Shown here: positions 25,424 to 33,062 of the stretch, one piece after another
How positions within the stretch are numbered: position 1 is the stretch's first letter
Layout of the letters: every line of letters begins with the position of its first letter
Source: Candidatus Galloscillospira stercoripullorum
GTDB lineage: Bacteria > Bacillota > Clostridia > Oscillospirales > Oscillospiraceae
Assembly: GCA_018715695.1 (NCBI GenBank)
Contig: DVLB01000071.1
Coordinates: 1-40,977, forward strand
Length of the DNA: 40,977 nt
Direction: 5' to 3'
The notes under the pieces: model-generated
What the model was told of the DNA's origin: nothing
The model's database searches: none
Seen by the model: the letters and a program-made list of their open reading frames with translations, nothing else
Translations under genes and position numbers: made by a program

Positions 25424-25990
25424 TCAGCTTTTTTTATAGCCGCACTTGGGGCACACGCCGTTTTCGTTGAGGGCGATGCCGCACAGGGGGCAGCGGTCGA
25501 TCTGGTTATGGGTGGTGAACTCAGCCGAGGCGGCGTTGACGCCGCTGGTGAAGGTGATCTTGGCGATGTTGAGCTTGTCCTTGAGCAGATCGTAGACGAT
25601 CTTGATCATGCCCTCCACGGTCATGGTCTCCTTGGTGACCACCAGGCGGCACTCGGGGTAGGCGGTGGCCAGCTCGGTCTGGAAGGCGGGGCCCTTCATC
25701 TGGTTCTGGGGAGCGCCGCCCCGGATGCCCTGCTCCTCATAGACCTGGAGAATGGCGGGCAGAAGGGGGTCGTCCTGACGCAGGATCAGGGCGTGGTCGA
25801 AGTTTTTGAGGACCGACCAGGCGGTCTTTTGGATCTCGTTGCAGGGGAAGACCATGTTGACGCCGGGCTCCACCGTGTCCTCCACCTCGATGGTCAAAAC
25901 ACCGGTGTGTCCATGGAGATACTGGGCCTCTCCCTTAAAGCCGTAGAACCGATGGGCGTACTGAAGATCCAGGGTAGTAATGCTTCTCAT
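25424..25990 (-). CDS. PTPS/QueD-fold protein with C-terminal zinc ribbon
   Basis: A 188-residue member of the 6-pyruvoyl-tetrahydropterin synthase / 6-carboxytetrahydropterin synthase family. The zinc-binding histidines are present: H13 in YAHRF and H26/H28 in LHGH. The catalytic cysteine of QueD (C-x3-HGH) is absent, alanine 22 standing in that position with glutamate 21 next to it. DH in NFDHALIL and the TVE motif near 124-126 are kept. Residues 167-183 add a CxxC-x9-CxxC zinc ribbon not found in standard QueD. No queC, queE or folE is near. It lies 26 bases after a Fur-family regulator, so metal- or peroxide-linked control is likely. ATG 25990 has GGAGG 8 bases upstream. Confidence 0.82.
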   Translation of the reverse strand: MRSITTLDLQYAHRFYGFKGEAQYLHGHTGVLTIEVEDTVEPGVNMVFPCNEIQKTAWSVLKNFDHALILRQDDPLLPAILQVYEEQGIRGGAPQNQMKGPAFQTELATAYPECRLVVTKETMTVEGMIKIVYDLLKDKLNIAKITFTSGVNAASAEFTTHNQIDRCPLCGIALNENGVCPKCGYKKS

Positions 25991-26016
25991 AATAAAAACC
26001 TCCTTCAAACTGATAT

Positions 26017-26409
26017 TTACAAGTCCGGAGACTCGCATTGACTGCTCTGGGCGCCGACCTGGCGGCACTGAGGGCAGAGATACTGTATCTTCAGATCATA
26101 GCCGTCGATGGGAAAGCCAACCTGTGCCTCCAGCTGCTCGGTGATGTCGGAGAGGTGGAGGTCAGAGAGGGCGCCGCAGCGGCGGCAAACCAGATGATCG
26201 TGCCGGATGATCTTGTCATAGCGGTCAGGGCATCCCTCTACGCTGATCTTTCGGATGCGCTGCTGCTGGCAGAGGACGTTGAGATTGTTGTACACCGTGG
26301 CCAATACCACCGAGGGGTAGAGCTGCTTGAGGGCAAGAAAAATCTGCTCCGCGGTCATGTGGGCGTAGGAGGTGTTGACGATCTCCAAAATGGCATTTGC
26401 GTATCTCAT
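26017..26409 (-). CDS. Fur-family regulator, PerR-like
   Basis: A 130-residue metalloregulator. The winged helix includes HMTAEQIFLALKQLYPSVVLATVYNNLNVL, closest to PerR (ATVYNNL). The C-terminal half has RYDKIIRHDHLVCRRCG (D65, H70, H72), and structural zinc cysteines C75/C78 and C112/C115. The segment AQVGFPIDGYDLKIQYLCPQC parallels PerR. The regulator is shorter at the N-terminus than most PerR. Zur or Fur cannot be excluded from sequence alone. It probably represses its own promoter through the 7-1-7 box at 26429-26443 and so controls the PTPS-fold gene behind it. Confidence 0.85.
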   Translation of the reverse strand: MRYANAILEIVNTSYAHMTAEQIFLALKQLYPSVVLATVYNNLNVLCQQQRIRKISVEGCPDRYDKIIRHDHLVCRRCGALSDLHLSDITEQLEAQVGFPIDGYDLKIQYLCPQCRQVGAQSSQCESPDL

Positions 26410-26428
26410 ATCGGACCGATCTCCAAAA

Positions 26429-26443
26429 TTAGAATTATTCTAT
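26429..26443. promoter_or_regulatory. 7-1-7 Fur/PerR-type operator
   Basis: TTAGAATTATTCTAT is a 7-1-7 inverted repeat with one mismatch, close to the PerR box TTATAAT-N-ATTATAA. A second overlapping pair (AGAATA.../...TTCTAA) continues to 26449. It covers the start region just downstream of the -10 element of the regulator gene, which suits autorepression. Confidence 0.75.
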
Positions 26444-26447
26444 TTCT

Positions 26448-26476
26448 AATATAGCGAAGGGAGAGCGGTTTGTCAA
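26448..26476 (-). promoter_or_regulatory. Promoter of the Fur-PTPS operon
   Basis: On the - strand a perfect TTGACA (26471-26476) and TATATT (26448-26453) are 17 bases apart, immediately upstream of the operator. Confidence 0.85.
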
Positions 26477-26497
26477 GAGCGGAAGAGGAAAATTTTC

Positions 26498-26530
26498 AAA
26501 AAATGAACGCCCGGCACCGAGGTGCCGGGC
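26498..26530 (-). terminator. Terminator of the metF-metH operon
   Basis: GCCCGGCACC (26509-26518) pairs with GGTGCCGGGC (26521-26530); on the - strand the stem is followed by a T-rich tract (26498-26503). Confidence 0.8.
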
Positions 26531-26551
26531 GCGGTATTGGATTCCTGAAGA

Positions 26552-28942
26552 TCAATTGGAAGGGGAGGGATAGACCTGGCTGGCGAAGCGGACGGTGGAC
26601 ATGGCGTCGGGGGCGTAGGCGTCGGCGCCGATGGCGGCGGCATACTCTCCGGTGAGGACAGCGCCGCCCACTACCACCTTTACCTCCGGGCAGGCCGCGC
26701 GCAGGGCGCGGATGGTCTTTTCCATGTTCACCACCGTGGTGGTCATCAGGGCGCTCAGGCCCACAAGACGCACGCCGGGGCGCTTTGCAGCCTCCACCAC
26801 CTGTTCCGCTGCCACGTCCCGCCCCAGGTCCACCACCTCAAAGCCGTAGTTTTCCAGCAGGACCCGGACGATGTTCTTGCCGATGTCGTGGATGTCTCCC
26901 TCCACCGTGGCCAGTACCACCGTGCCCTGCCGCTGCCGGGGCGTGCCCGCCATGGCGGCCTGCACCGCCTCAAAGGCGGCCTTGGCGGCCTCGGCGCTCA
27001 TAAGGAGCTGGGGCAGGTAGATCCTGCCCGCCTCAAAGCCCTGGCCCACCTGGTCCAGAGCGGGGATGAGCACCTGATCTACTAGCTCCAGAGGGGGAGT
27101 ACCGGCAGCCAGAGCAGCCTGGGCGGCGCGCAGGGCGCTCTCCTTTACACCCCTTGTCACTGCTTCGGCGAGGGAGAGGTCGCCGGACGCAGCGGCGGGG
27201 GGTGGGGCGGCTTGAGCGGCATAGGCGGCCACGTAGTCCCGGCACTGCTTGTCCGCTCCGCTCAGGGCCAGGTAGGAGCGCCAGGCGCCCATCATCGCCT
27301 CGCTGTTGGGATTGAGGATGGCGCAGGAGAGCCCCTGGTGGAGGGCCATGGTGAAGAAGGCGGTGTTTATGAGCTCCCGCCGGGGCAGGCCGAAGGACAC
27401 GTTGGACACCCCCAGAATGGTGGCCACTCCCAGCTCCGCGCGGATGCGCGCCACCGCCTCCAGGGTGACCTGGGCGGCGTCGGGCTCGGAGGAGATGGTG
27501 AGGGTGAGGGGGTCGATGACCAGCTCATTTTTGGAAATACCGTAGCGTGCGGCGGTCTCCACGATGCGCCGGGCGATGGCCAGGCGCCCCTCCGCCGTGG
27601 GGGGGATGCCCCCTTCGTCCAGCGTGAGGCCCACCACCACGCCGCCGTATTTTTTCACCAGGGGGAAGACAGCCTCCATGCTCCCGGCCTTGCCCGAGAC
27701 CGAGTTGAGCATGGGCTTGCCGTTATAGCGGCGCAGGGCGCGCTCCATGGCCGCACTGTCAGAGGTGTCCAGCTGGAGGGGGAGGGGGAGGACGGCCTGG
27801 ATGGCCTCGCTCACCCGGGTGAGCATCTCCCCCTCGTCGATGTCGGGCAGACCCACGTTCACGTCCAGCACCTGGGCGCCTGCCTGCTCCTGCTCAAAGG
27901 CCTGGCCCAGGATGTACTGCAGATCTCCCTCCCGCAGGGCCTGCTGGAAGCGTTTCTTTCCCGTGGGGTTGATGCGCTCGCCGATGACCACCGGGGCTTT
28001 TCCCAGCTCCACGGCCTGGGCGTAGGAGGAGACAAAGGTGCGGTTTTTGGGGACGGGGAGCGACCAGGGCACTTCCCGGCACGCCTCCACCAGGGCGCGG
28101 ATGTGCTCCGGGGTGGTGCCGCAGCAGCCGCCCAGGACCTGGACCCCCAGGCGGGCGATGTCCGCCATCTGCCGGGCAAACTCCCCGGGGCCAATGTCGA
28201 AGCGGGTGGCGCCGTTTTCAGCATGGGGCAGCCCGGCGTTGGGGCTTACCACCAGGGGGAGGGAGGAGCACCGGACCAGCCGCTCCACCATGGAGGAGAG
28301 CTGTTCAGGCCCCAGGCCGCAGTTGACCCCCAGGGCATCCACCTCCAGGCCCTCCAGCAGGGCCGTCATGGCCTCGGGCGTGCCGCCGGTGAGGAGCTTG
28401 CCGCTGGGAGCGTAGACGGCGGTGGCCACCACGGGAAGGGCGCAGTTTTCCTTGGCTGCCAGGACGGCGGCCTTGGTCTCATAGGTGTCGCTCATGGTCT
28501 CGATGAGCACCAGGTCGGCTCCCGCCGCCGCCCCGGCGCGTACCACTTGGGCGTAGAGAGCCACCGCGTCCTCAAAGTCCAGGTCGCCCATGGGACTGAG
28601 GAGCTTGCCTGTGGGCCCCAGGTCCAGGGCTACAAATACGTCCTCCCTGGGGTCCTCCGCCCGGGCTTTCCTGGCCAGAGCCACCCCGGCCCTCACCAGC
28701 TCCTCCAGGTCAAAAGGACCTCCGGCGGGGAATTTCAGGGCGTTTGCGCCGAAGGTGTTGGCGGTGAGGATGTTGGCCCCCGCGGCCAGATAGGCCCGGT
28801 GGATGCCGGCGACGATCTCCGGGTGGAGCAGGTTCCAGGTTTCGGGCAGTTCTCCGGCGGCGAGACCCCGCTCCTGGAGCAGGGTGCCCATGCCGCCGTC
28901 AAAGAAGAGACGCTTTGTGCCCAGCGCGTCCAAAAAAGTCAT
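26552..28942 (-). CDS. metH: Cobalamin-dependent methionine synthase, without activation domain
   Basis: A 796-residue MetH that transfers a methyl group from methyltetrahydrofolate to homocysteine through cobalamin. The homocysteine-binding barrel (1-300) has zinc cysteines in GVNCGLGP (C208) and GGCCGTTPEH (C273/C274). The pterin-binding barrel (about 310-560) opens with VVIGERINPTGKKRFQQAL. The helical cap and cobalamin domain (about 590-796) carry the DxHxxG motif (EGDIHDIGKNIV, near 685). The fourth, SAM-binding reactivation domain of E. coli MetH is missing and is encoded separately just upstream. ATG 28942 lies 4 bases after the stop of that gene with GGAG 9-10 bases upstream. Confidence 0.95.
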   Translation of the reverse strand: MTFLDALGTKRLFFDGGMGTLLQERGLAAGELPETWNLLHPEIVAGIHRAYLAAGANILTANTFGANALKFPAGGPFDLEELVRAGVALARKARAEDPREDVFVALDLGPTGKLLSPMGDLDFEDAVALYAQVVRAGAAAGADLVLIETMSDTYETKAAVLAAKENCALPVVATAVYAPSGKLLTGGTPEAMTALLEGLEVDALGVNCGLGPEQLSSMVERLVRCSSLPLVVSPNAGLPHAENGATRFDIGPGEFARQMADIARLGVQVLGGCCGTTPEHIRALVEACREVPWSLPVPKNRTFVSSYAQAVELGKAPVVIGERINPTGKKRFQQALREGDLQYILGQAFEQEQAGAQVLDVNVGLPDIDEGEMLTRVSEAIQAVLPLPLQLDTSDSAAMERALRRYNGKPMLNSVSGKAGSMEAVFPLVKKYGGVVVGLTLDEGGIPPTAEGRLAIARRIVETAARYGISKNELVIDPLTLTISSEPDAAQVTLEAVARIRAELGVATILGVSNVSFGLPRRELINTAFFTMALHQGLSCAILNPNSEAMMGAWRSYLALSGADKQCRDYVAAYAAQAAPPPAAASGDLSLAEAVTRGVKESALRAAQAALAAGTPPLELVDQVLIPALDQVGQGFEAGRIYLPQLLMSAEAAKAAFEAVQAAMAGTPRQRQGTVVLATVEGDIHDIGKNIVRVLLENYGFEVVDLGRDVAAEQVVEAAKRPGVRLVGLSALMTTTVVNMEKTIRALRAACPEVKVVVGGAVLTGEYAAAIGADAYAPDAMSTVRFASQVYPSPSN

Positions 28943-28946
28943 GGTA

Positions 28947-29579
28947 TCATCTCCTGAAGGCACAGTTTGACTTGGAGCAGGTGGCGCAGCCCCCGGCGTG
29001 GCATTTCCCCGGCGCGGAGGAAAGACCTACCACCGCTGTTACCGACTTGGACGGGGCCAGCAGACAGGCGTCGGTGGCGGTGAGGCCGATCTTCCGGGGC
29101 GCGTCCAGCAGCGAGAGGAGCTGCTTCTGGCAGGGAAGGGGGAAGTCGGCGTAACCGGGGCTGAACCGGGGGCGCAAAAAAAGGCCGGGGTACCGCCCGG
29201 AGAGCTGCTCACAGGCGTCGTCACACACGGCCTCGATGAGGGCGGCGGCGGAGGCCTGGCACCCGGCGGCCCAGGCGATGTGCCCGGCGGAGCCCCGGGC
29301 GATGAGCCGGTCTACCTCCACCCCCAGGGTGGCGGCAAAGAGCAGCGCGGAGCCGCAGCCCTCCAGGTGGTCGCGCAGCGCCCGGCTCTCCACGTCCCAT
29401 TCCCCCAGACGCACGCCGCCGGGGAAGAGGAGCAGGGGGACCTCCCGGGCTGTCCAGCGGGGGTCGGCCGCCCCCTCCACCGCCGGGATGCACGCGTCCA
29501 GCAAGGCCTCGGCGGCCTGGTCGCCATCGCCCCGGCAGCCCAGGTAGCGCAGAGCCTCTCCCCGGGGGACCGGGATCAT
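28947..29579 (-). CDS. Methionine synthase activation-domain protein
   Basis: A 210-residue stand-alone version of the MetH reactivation domain, which binds S-adenosylmethionine and regenerates oxidised cobalamin. The clear family mark is RPRFSPGYADFPL near residue 147, followed by LLDAPRKIGLTATDACLLAPSKSVTAVVG. The C-terminus adds a cysteine-rich tail (CHAGGCATCSKSNCAFRR), which could bind a metal or iron-sulfur cluster. The start overlaps the metF stop (ATGA) and the stop lies 4 bases before metH, so the three proteins are made together. Split MetH of this kind is known in Clostridia and Thermotoga. Confidence 0.9.
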   Translation of the reverse strand: MIPVPRGEALRYLGCRGDGDQAAEALLDACIPAVEGAADPRWTAREVPLLLFPGGVRLGEWDVESRALRDHLEGCGSALLFAATLGVEVDRLIARGSAGHIAWAAGCQASAAALIEAVCDDACEQLSGRYPGLFLRPRFSPGYADFPLPCQKQLLSLLDAPRKIGLTATDACLLAPSKSVTAVVGLSSAPGKCHAGGCATCSKSNCAFRR

Positions 29580-30436
29580 TTCAGCACCTCCGACAGGCTC
29601 TCCTGAAGCAGCGCGGCGATGTCGGGCTTATTCATGGAGTAGACGTGGATATGATTGACCCCGTTGGCAATCAGGTCGATGATCTGTCCGGCGGCATAGG
29701 CGATGCCCGCCTGGCGCATGGCGCTGGGGTTGTCGCCGAACTTGTCCACGATGGCCTTGAACCGCTCGGGCAGGTAAGTGCCCGAGAGCTTGCAGATGCG
29801 GGCGATCTGCTTGCCGTTGGTCACCGGCATGATGCCCGCCACCACCGGCACGGTGATCCCCTTCTCCCGGATGCGGTAGAGGAAATTGTAAAGGATGTTG
29901 TTGTCAAAGAACATCTGGGTGGTGAAGAACTGGCAGCCGGCCTCCATCTTCTCCTTGAGGTGGTCCATGTCGGCGTTCTTGGTGGGGGAGTCGGGGTGCC
30001 CCTCGGGGTAGCAGGCCCCGCCCACGCAGAAATCCCCCCGGGCCTTGATGTCCCGCACCAGCTCGGCGGCGTAGTGGTAGTCGTGGGCCAGAGCGCCGCC
30101 CTCCGGGATGTCGCCCCGCAGGGCCAGCACATTTTCGATGCCCCTGGCCTTGAGCTGCTCCAGCACATGGGCCACATGCTCCCGGGTGGAGGAGGCGCAG
30201 GTCAGGTGGGCCAGCACCTCCACCCCGTACTGCTCCCGGATGCCGGAGGCGATGCCCACGGTGTAGTCGCTCGTGCCGCCGCCGGCGCCGTAGGTGACGC
30301 TCATAAAATCGGGCCGCAAGGCAGCGATGGCCTGGGTCGCCCCGGCCACCGCGTCGTAGGTGTCGCTGGTTTTGGGAGGAAAGACCTCAAAGGAGAGGGT
30401 GGGCTTGTCCTGAGCGAGCAGGTCGATGATCTTCAT
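29576..30436 (-). CDS. metF: 5,10-methylenetetrahydrofolate reductase
   Basis: A 286-residue flavoprotein that makes 5-methyltetrahydrofolate, the methyl donor for MetH. The barrel shows LSFEVFPPKTSDTYDAV, PDFMSVTYGAGGGTSD, ENVLALRGDIPEG and the conserved GCQFFTTQMFFDN. The start is ATG 30436, 8 bases after AAGGAG; the upstream in-frame extension has no site. It is the first gene of the metF-activator-metH operon. The leader carries a small GGCGGC/GCCGCC hairpin at 30458-30472, but I find no SAM riboswitch or T-box; a possible -10 TATACT sits at 30484-30489. Confidence 0.95.
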   Translation of the reverse strand: MKIIDLLAQDKPTLSFEVFPPKTSDTYDAVAGATQAIAALRPDFMSVTYGAGGGTSDYTVGIASGIREQYGVEVLAHLTCASSTREHVAHVLEQLKARGIENVLALRGDIPEGGALAHDYHYAAELVRDIKARGDFCVGGACYPEGHPDSPTKNADMDHLKEKMEAGCQFFTTQMFFDNNILYNFLYRIREKGITVPVVAGIMPVTNGKQIARICKLSGTYLPERFKAIVDKFGDNPSAMRQAGIAYAAGQIIDLIANGVNHIHVYSMNKPDIAALLQESLSEVLK

Positions 30437-30545
30437 GTAGGAAGCTCCTTTGCGTAAGGCGGCGATGCCGCCGGATACCCGGCAGTATATCACATGGCCG
30501 GGGGAAAAGTACAGAGGGTTTTCTCGCCCCGCCCGGCGCAGAAGG

Positions 30546-31055
30546 TCAGCCGGGCGCTCCGGTGAGCAGCACGCCCCGCTCCCCGATTTGGACGGAGCCG
30601 TCCTCCAGGGAGATAAAGGGAGAGAATTCCGCCTGGTCCCCCTGATAGGAGAGCGCCGCCGTGGCGTCAGCGAAGATGTCGCTGGCGTTGCACTGGAGGA
30701 TGAAGGGGCGGCAGTCCGGGTCCTGGTAGATCAGGTTGGGCTGGGAGGTCTCCAGGTCGTTGCGGCACAGCGCAAGCTCCATGCCGTCATACCGGGGAAT
30801 GATAAGGTAGAAGTCACCGTCGGAGAGATAGTGGACGGGGAGCGCCTCGTCGTCCAGGTACTGGCCGGCGTAGTAGTCAAGGCTGCTCATCTCCTGATAG
30901 CCCAGATAGGCCACGGCGTAGAGCGCGTCTTCGGAGAAGGGGATGTTGTCCCTGCGGCTACCCGTTTCCGGGGCGCACCCGGCGAGAAGGAGGGGCAGGA
31001 GCAGCAGATAGCAGAGGACAAGACTGGCAAAGCGGCGAAAGTGGGGGGATCTCAT
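30546..31055 (-). CDS. Predicted lipoprotein, function unknown
   Basis: A 169-residue exported lipoprotein. The N-terminus has a basic start, a hydrophobic core and the lipobox LLAGC (cysteine near 27), so it should be anchored to the outer face of the membrane after lipidation. The mature part is acidic, with no domain I recognise and a DYYAGQYLDDEALPVHYLSDGDFYLIIPRYDG middle. The start is ATG 31055, 9 bases after AAGGAGG; ATG 31073 would bury that site. A promoter lies upstream on the - strand and the gene is not obviously linked to metF. Confidence 0.72.
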   Translation of the reverse strand: MRSPHFRRFASLVLCYLLLLPLLLAGCAPETGSRRDNIPFSEDALYAVAYLGYQEMSSLDYYAGQYLDDEALPVHYLSDGDFYLIIPRYDGMELALCRNDLETSQPNLIYQDPDCRPFILQCNASDIFADATAALSYQGDQAEFSPFISLEDGSVQIGERGVLLTGAPG

Positions 31056-31115
31056 GGATGGCGCCTCCTTCATAACGTTGTCGCGGCGGACCGCGCCCGG
31101 CGGCCGCCCAAGACC

Positions 31116-31145
31116 ATTGTAGCAGAGAAGACAGGCCCTTTACAA
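31116..31145 (-). promoter_or_regulatory. Promoter of the lipoprotein gene
   Basis: On the - strand TTGTAA (31140-31145) and TACAAT (31116-31121) are 18 bases apart, about 60 bases before the start. Confidence 0.55.
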
Positions 31146-31177
31146 CGGGGAGCGGAAAATTTACACAGCGGCTGGGG

Positions 31178-31206
31178 TTGCGCCGGGAAAGGGGAGAGGC
31201 TACAAT
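31178..31206 (+). promoter_or_regulatory. Promoter of the DUF5655-like gene
   Basis: TTGCGC (31178-31183) and TACAAT (31201-31206) are 17 bases apart, 42 bases before the ATG. Confidence 0.55.
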
Positions 31207-31247
31207 GGAGGAAAGCGGACGGAGAGCAGGGGAGGAGTGTGCCGGAT

Positions 31248-31622
31248 ATGTGGGATGATGAGCGGATGTTTTTTGACCGGATGCCCCGGATGCTGGCGCT
31301 GTATGAGGCCCTGCGCACGGCTGTGGATGAGCGCTGCCCAGGGGTGGAGGCGCGGGTAGGCAAGACCCAGATCTCCCTGTACTGCCGCCATATGTTTGCC
31401 GCGGTGTCCCTGCCCTGGCGCAGGGTAAAAGGCTGGCCGGAGGAGTACTTGCTGCTCACCTTCGGCCTCTCTTACCGCAAGGACTCTTCCCGCATTGCCG
31501 TGGCCACCGAGCCCTATCCAGGCCGCTGGACCCACCATGTGCTGCTGACGGAGCCCTCCCAGCTGGACGAGGAGCTCCTGGGCTGGGTGGAGGAGGCCTA
31601 TACGTTTGCCTTGACCAAATGA
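31248..31622 (+). CDS. DUF5655-like small protein
   Basis: A 124-residue soluble protein. The pattern FFDRMPRMLALYEAL...VEARVGKTQISLYCRHMFAAVSLP...RWTHHVLLTEPSQLDEELLGWVEEAYTFA matches the DUF5655 type domain found alone or attached to DNA-associated proteins; its function is not known. The start ATG 31248 has GGAGG at 31231-31235 and AGGAG nearer; GTG 31239 in frame is too close to the site. The longer open frame upstream overlaps the lipoprotein on the other strand and is not coding. A strong terminator follows. Confidence 0.75.
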   Translation: MWDDERMFFDRMPRMLALYEALRTAVDERCPGVEARVGKTQISLYCRHMFAAVSLPWRRVKGWPEEYLLLTFGLSYRKDSSRIAVATEPYPGRWTHHVLLTEPSQLDEELLGWVEEAYTFALTK

Positions 31623-31627
31623 ACCGA

Positions 31628-31665
31628 GGCCGGGGGCGCGGAGATCATCTCCGCGCCCCCGGCCC
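31628..31665 (+). terminator. Terminator after the DUF5655-like gene
   Basis: A GC-rich stem (GGCCGGGGGCGCGGAG with its complement) around ATCAT ends with CTTT. It lies between two convergent genes. Confidence 0.75.
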
Positions 31666-31670
31666 TTTGG

Positions 31671-32606
31671 CTAGGAAAGCTCCGCGTCAGAGGGAGTGTC
31701 CAGTGGAACAAAGCGGCCTGATTGCCGCAGAAGGGCAAGCTCTCGCCGATGGAATTGAAGAAACCGCGCACCCTCCTCCTGCAGACGGTCAAAAACCGGG
31801 GAAAAGTCCTCCCGGGTATCCAGAGCATGTCCTGTGCCATCCGAGATATAGAGTAAAATACCATTGTGGCTGGGGTCCGGGTGGCGTATATGCTCCGGTG
31901 TGCGCTGGAGAAGGGCGTGCACCGCCTGGGTCCGCCCGGCGAGAGGCTGGCGCACCAGGCGGAGAAAGCCGTCATACAGCGCGGCGATCCCTGCGGCGTA
32001 CTCCGCCAGGGAAAGGGTGAACACCAGGCGGCCCTCCCGCTCATGGGCGCTCAGCTGGGCGCAGAAGACCTCCATCTCCTGCCGGGTCTCCGCCTTGTGG
32101 CGGAAGTGGGGCGTGGCGAGGATCTGAGCAAGGTCAAAACCGAACCGGCCATCCCGCACGCAGACGGCGAGATGCCCGTGCTGCGAGAAGTCCCGCAGCT
32201 TGGTCAGGAGCCGGTAATAAAAAGAGCTGTCGTAGACCTGGGTGCGGAGACGGTCAAAGGCCTCCGTATCGGCGCCGCTGTGCCTGATACAGACCTGGAG
32301 CGAGTGGTCCAGCGTGGCGCCGGCGCCCAGCAGGGCGGTGATGAGCGCGTTGATCTCCGTCCGGTCGTCAAAGTCCCCGGCGGGGGGAAGACGGCGGACC
32401 ACGGCGTCCGAGGCGGTCAGGTCATAGACCTGGGTGAGCCGCTCCAGATGGTAGCGAAATACGGAAAAGAGCTGCCCGATCTCCTGAATATGGCGGACGA
32501 GCTCCACATATTTCGTTACCGCGCCGCGCTCGGCATCATTGAGCGCGGCGAAATGCACCTGTTCTTTCCGCAGTAGGGAAGCGGGGATGATCCTTTCCGT
32601 ATCCAT
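31671..32606 (-). CDS. Uncharacterised helical protein with HEPN-like R-x4-H motif
   Basis: A 311-residue soluble protein that I cannot assign. It is almost wholly helical by composition. The centre reads YDSSFYYRLLTKLRDFSQHGHLAV; R138-D139-x3-H143 followed by GH fits the catalytic R(N/D/H)x3-4H of HEPN-fold RNases and toxins, where the helix before it often reads YxxLxxLRNxxxH as here. No partner nucleotidyltransferase (MNT) or antitoxin gene lies next to it. ATG 32606 has a weak AAAGGATG site 11 bases upstream. A role in RNA cleavage is only an inference from the motif; a non-catalytic HEPN is equally possible. Confidence 0.65.
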   Translation of the reverse strand: MDTERIIPASLLRKEQVHFAALNDAERGAVTKYVELVRHIQEIGQLFSVFRYHLERLTQVYDLTASDAVVRRLPPAGDFDDRTEINALITALLGAGATLDHSLQVCIRHSGADTEAFDRLRTQVYDSSFYYRLLTKLRDFSQHGHLAVCVRDGRFGFDLAQILATPHFRHKAETRQEMEVFCAQLSAHEREGRLVFTLSLAEYAAGIAALYDGFLRLVRQPLAGRTQAVHALLQRTPEHIRHPDPSHNGILLYISDGTGHALDTREDFSPVFDRLQEEGARFLQFHRRELALLRQSGRFVPLDTPSDAELS

Positions 32607-32766
32607 GGCGTTTGCATCCTTTCTGTAAAAGCGGCGCGGGGGAGCAGTCTGGCGGAACGCTCTGGCTGCCCGGAGCGAGAAAGTCCTGTTTATGGTACTA
32701 GGGATGAGGTATCCTGTTCTTGAAGGCGGGGGACCGCAATAGCATCAGGACAGGAGGGAGAGAAAG

Positions 32767-32835
32767 ATGATCGTCGTGGCCGTGATCGTGCTGCTGCCTA
32801 TTCTGGTGATTTTGGAATGCGCCCGCAGAAGCTGA
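32767..32835 (+). CDS. Possible 22-residue hydrophobic peptide
   Basis: A very short reading frame begins with ATG at 32767 and has a proper AGGAGGGAG ribosome site 9 bases upstream. The 22-residue peptide is a single hydrophobic helix (MIVVAVIVLLPILVILE) ending in CARRS. This is the look of small membrane peptides, including type I toxins, but its sequence matches none that I know. A 30-bp perfect palindrome follows 20 bases after the stop. No antisense RNA promoter could be shown. It may be a chance frame. Confidence 0.4.
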   Translation: MIVVAVIVLLPILVILECARRS

Positions 32836-32850
32836 GGACTGCCGAAATGC

Positions 32851-32885
32851 AAAAACGCGGCCGCAAAGCATGCTTTGCGGCCGCG
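32851..32885 (-). terminator. Perfect 30-bp palindrome, terminator-like on the - strand
   Basis: CGCGGCCGCAAAGCA (32856-32870) is followed at once by its complement (32871-32885). On the - strand the arms are followed by TTTTT (32851-32855), so it could terminate - strand transcription. A smaller hairpin GCATCGA/TCGATGC lies at 32890-32910. The space 32886-33062 holds no gene. Confidence 0.55.
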
Positions 32886-32989
32886 CAGCGCATCGAAGCA
32901 GGATCGATGCCATGAACGCCGCACATCTTCACGATTCCCTGTTCCCACTCTAAAATTGCCCCTGTAAATTTGTGAAGAGTGAATAAGTA

Positions 32990-33027
32990 AAAAATCGACA
33001 AGCACCATTAGGGGCTTGTCGATTTTT
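32990..33027. terminator. Terminator of the Xre regulator gene
   Basis: AAAAATCGACAAGC (32990-33003) pairs perfectly with its complement at 33014-33027 around a 10-base loop; A and T runs make it work in both directions. It lies 36 bases past the stop of the regulator on the - strand. Confidence 0.85.
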
Positions 33028-33062
33028 GGAATATCGCAGCAGGATAGACGCTCTTATGTCTG

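Noticed and set aside
26600-28957. 581-residue + strand frame opposite metH
   Set aside because: Antisense shadow without motifs; metH carries all catalytic signatures.
30437-30545. SAM riboswitch or T-box upstream of metF
   Set aside because: The gap is only 109 bases, has a short GGCGGC hairpin but no conserved core of either element.
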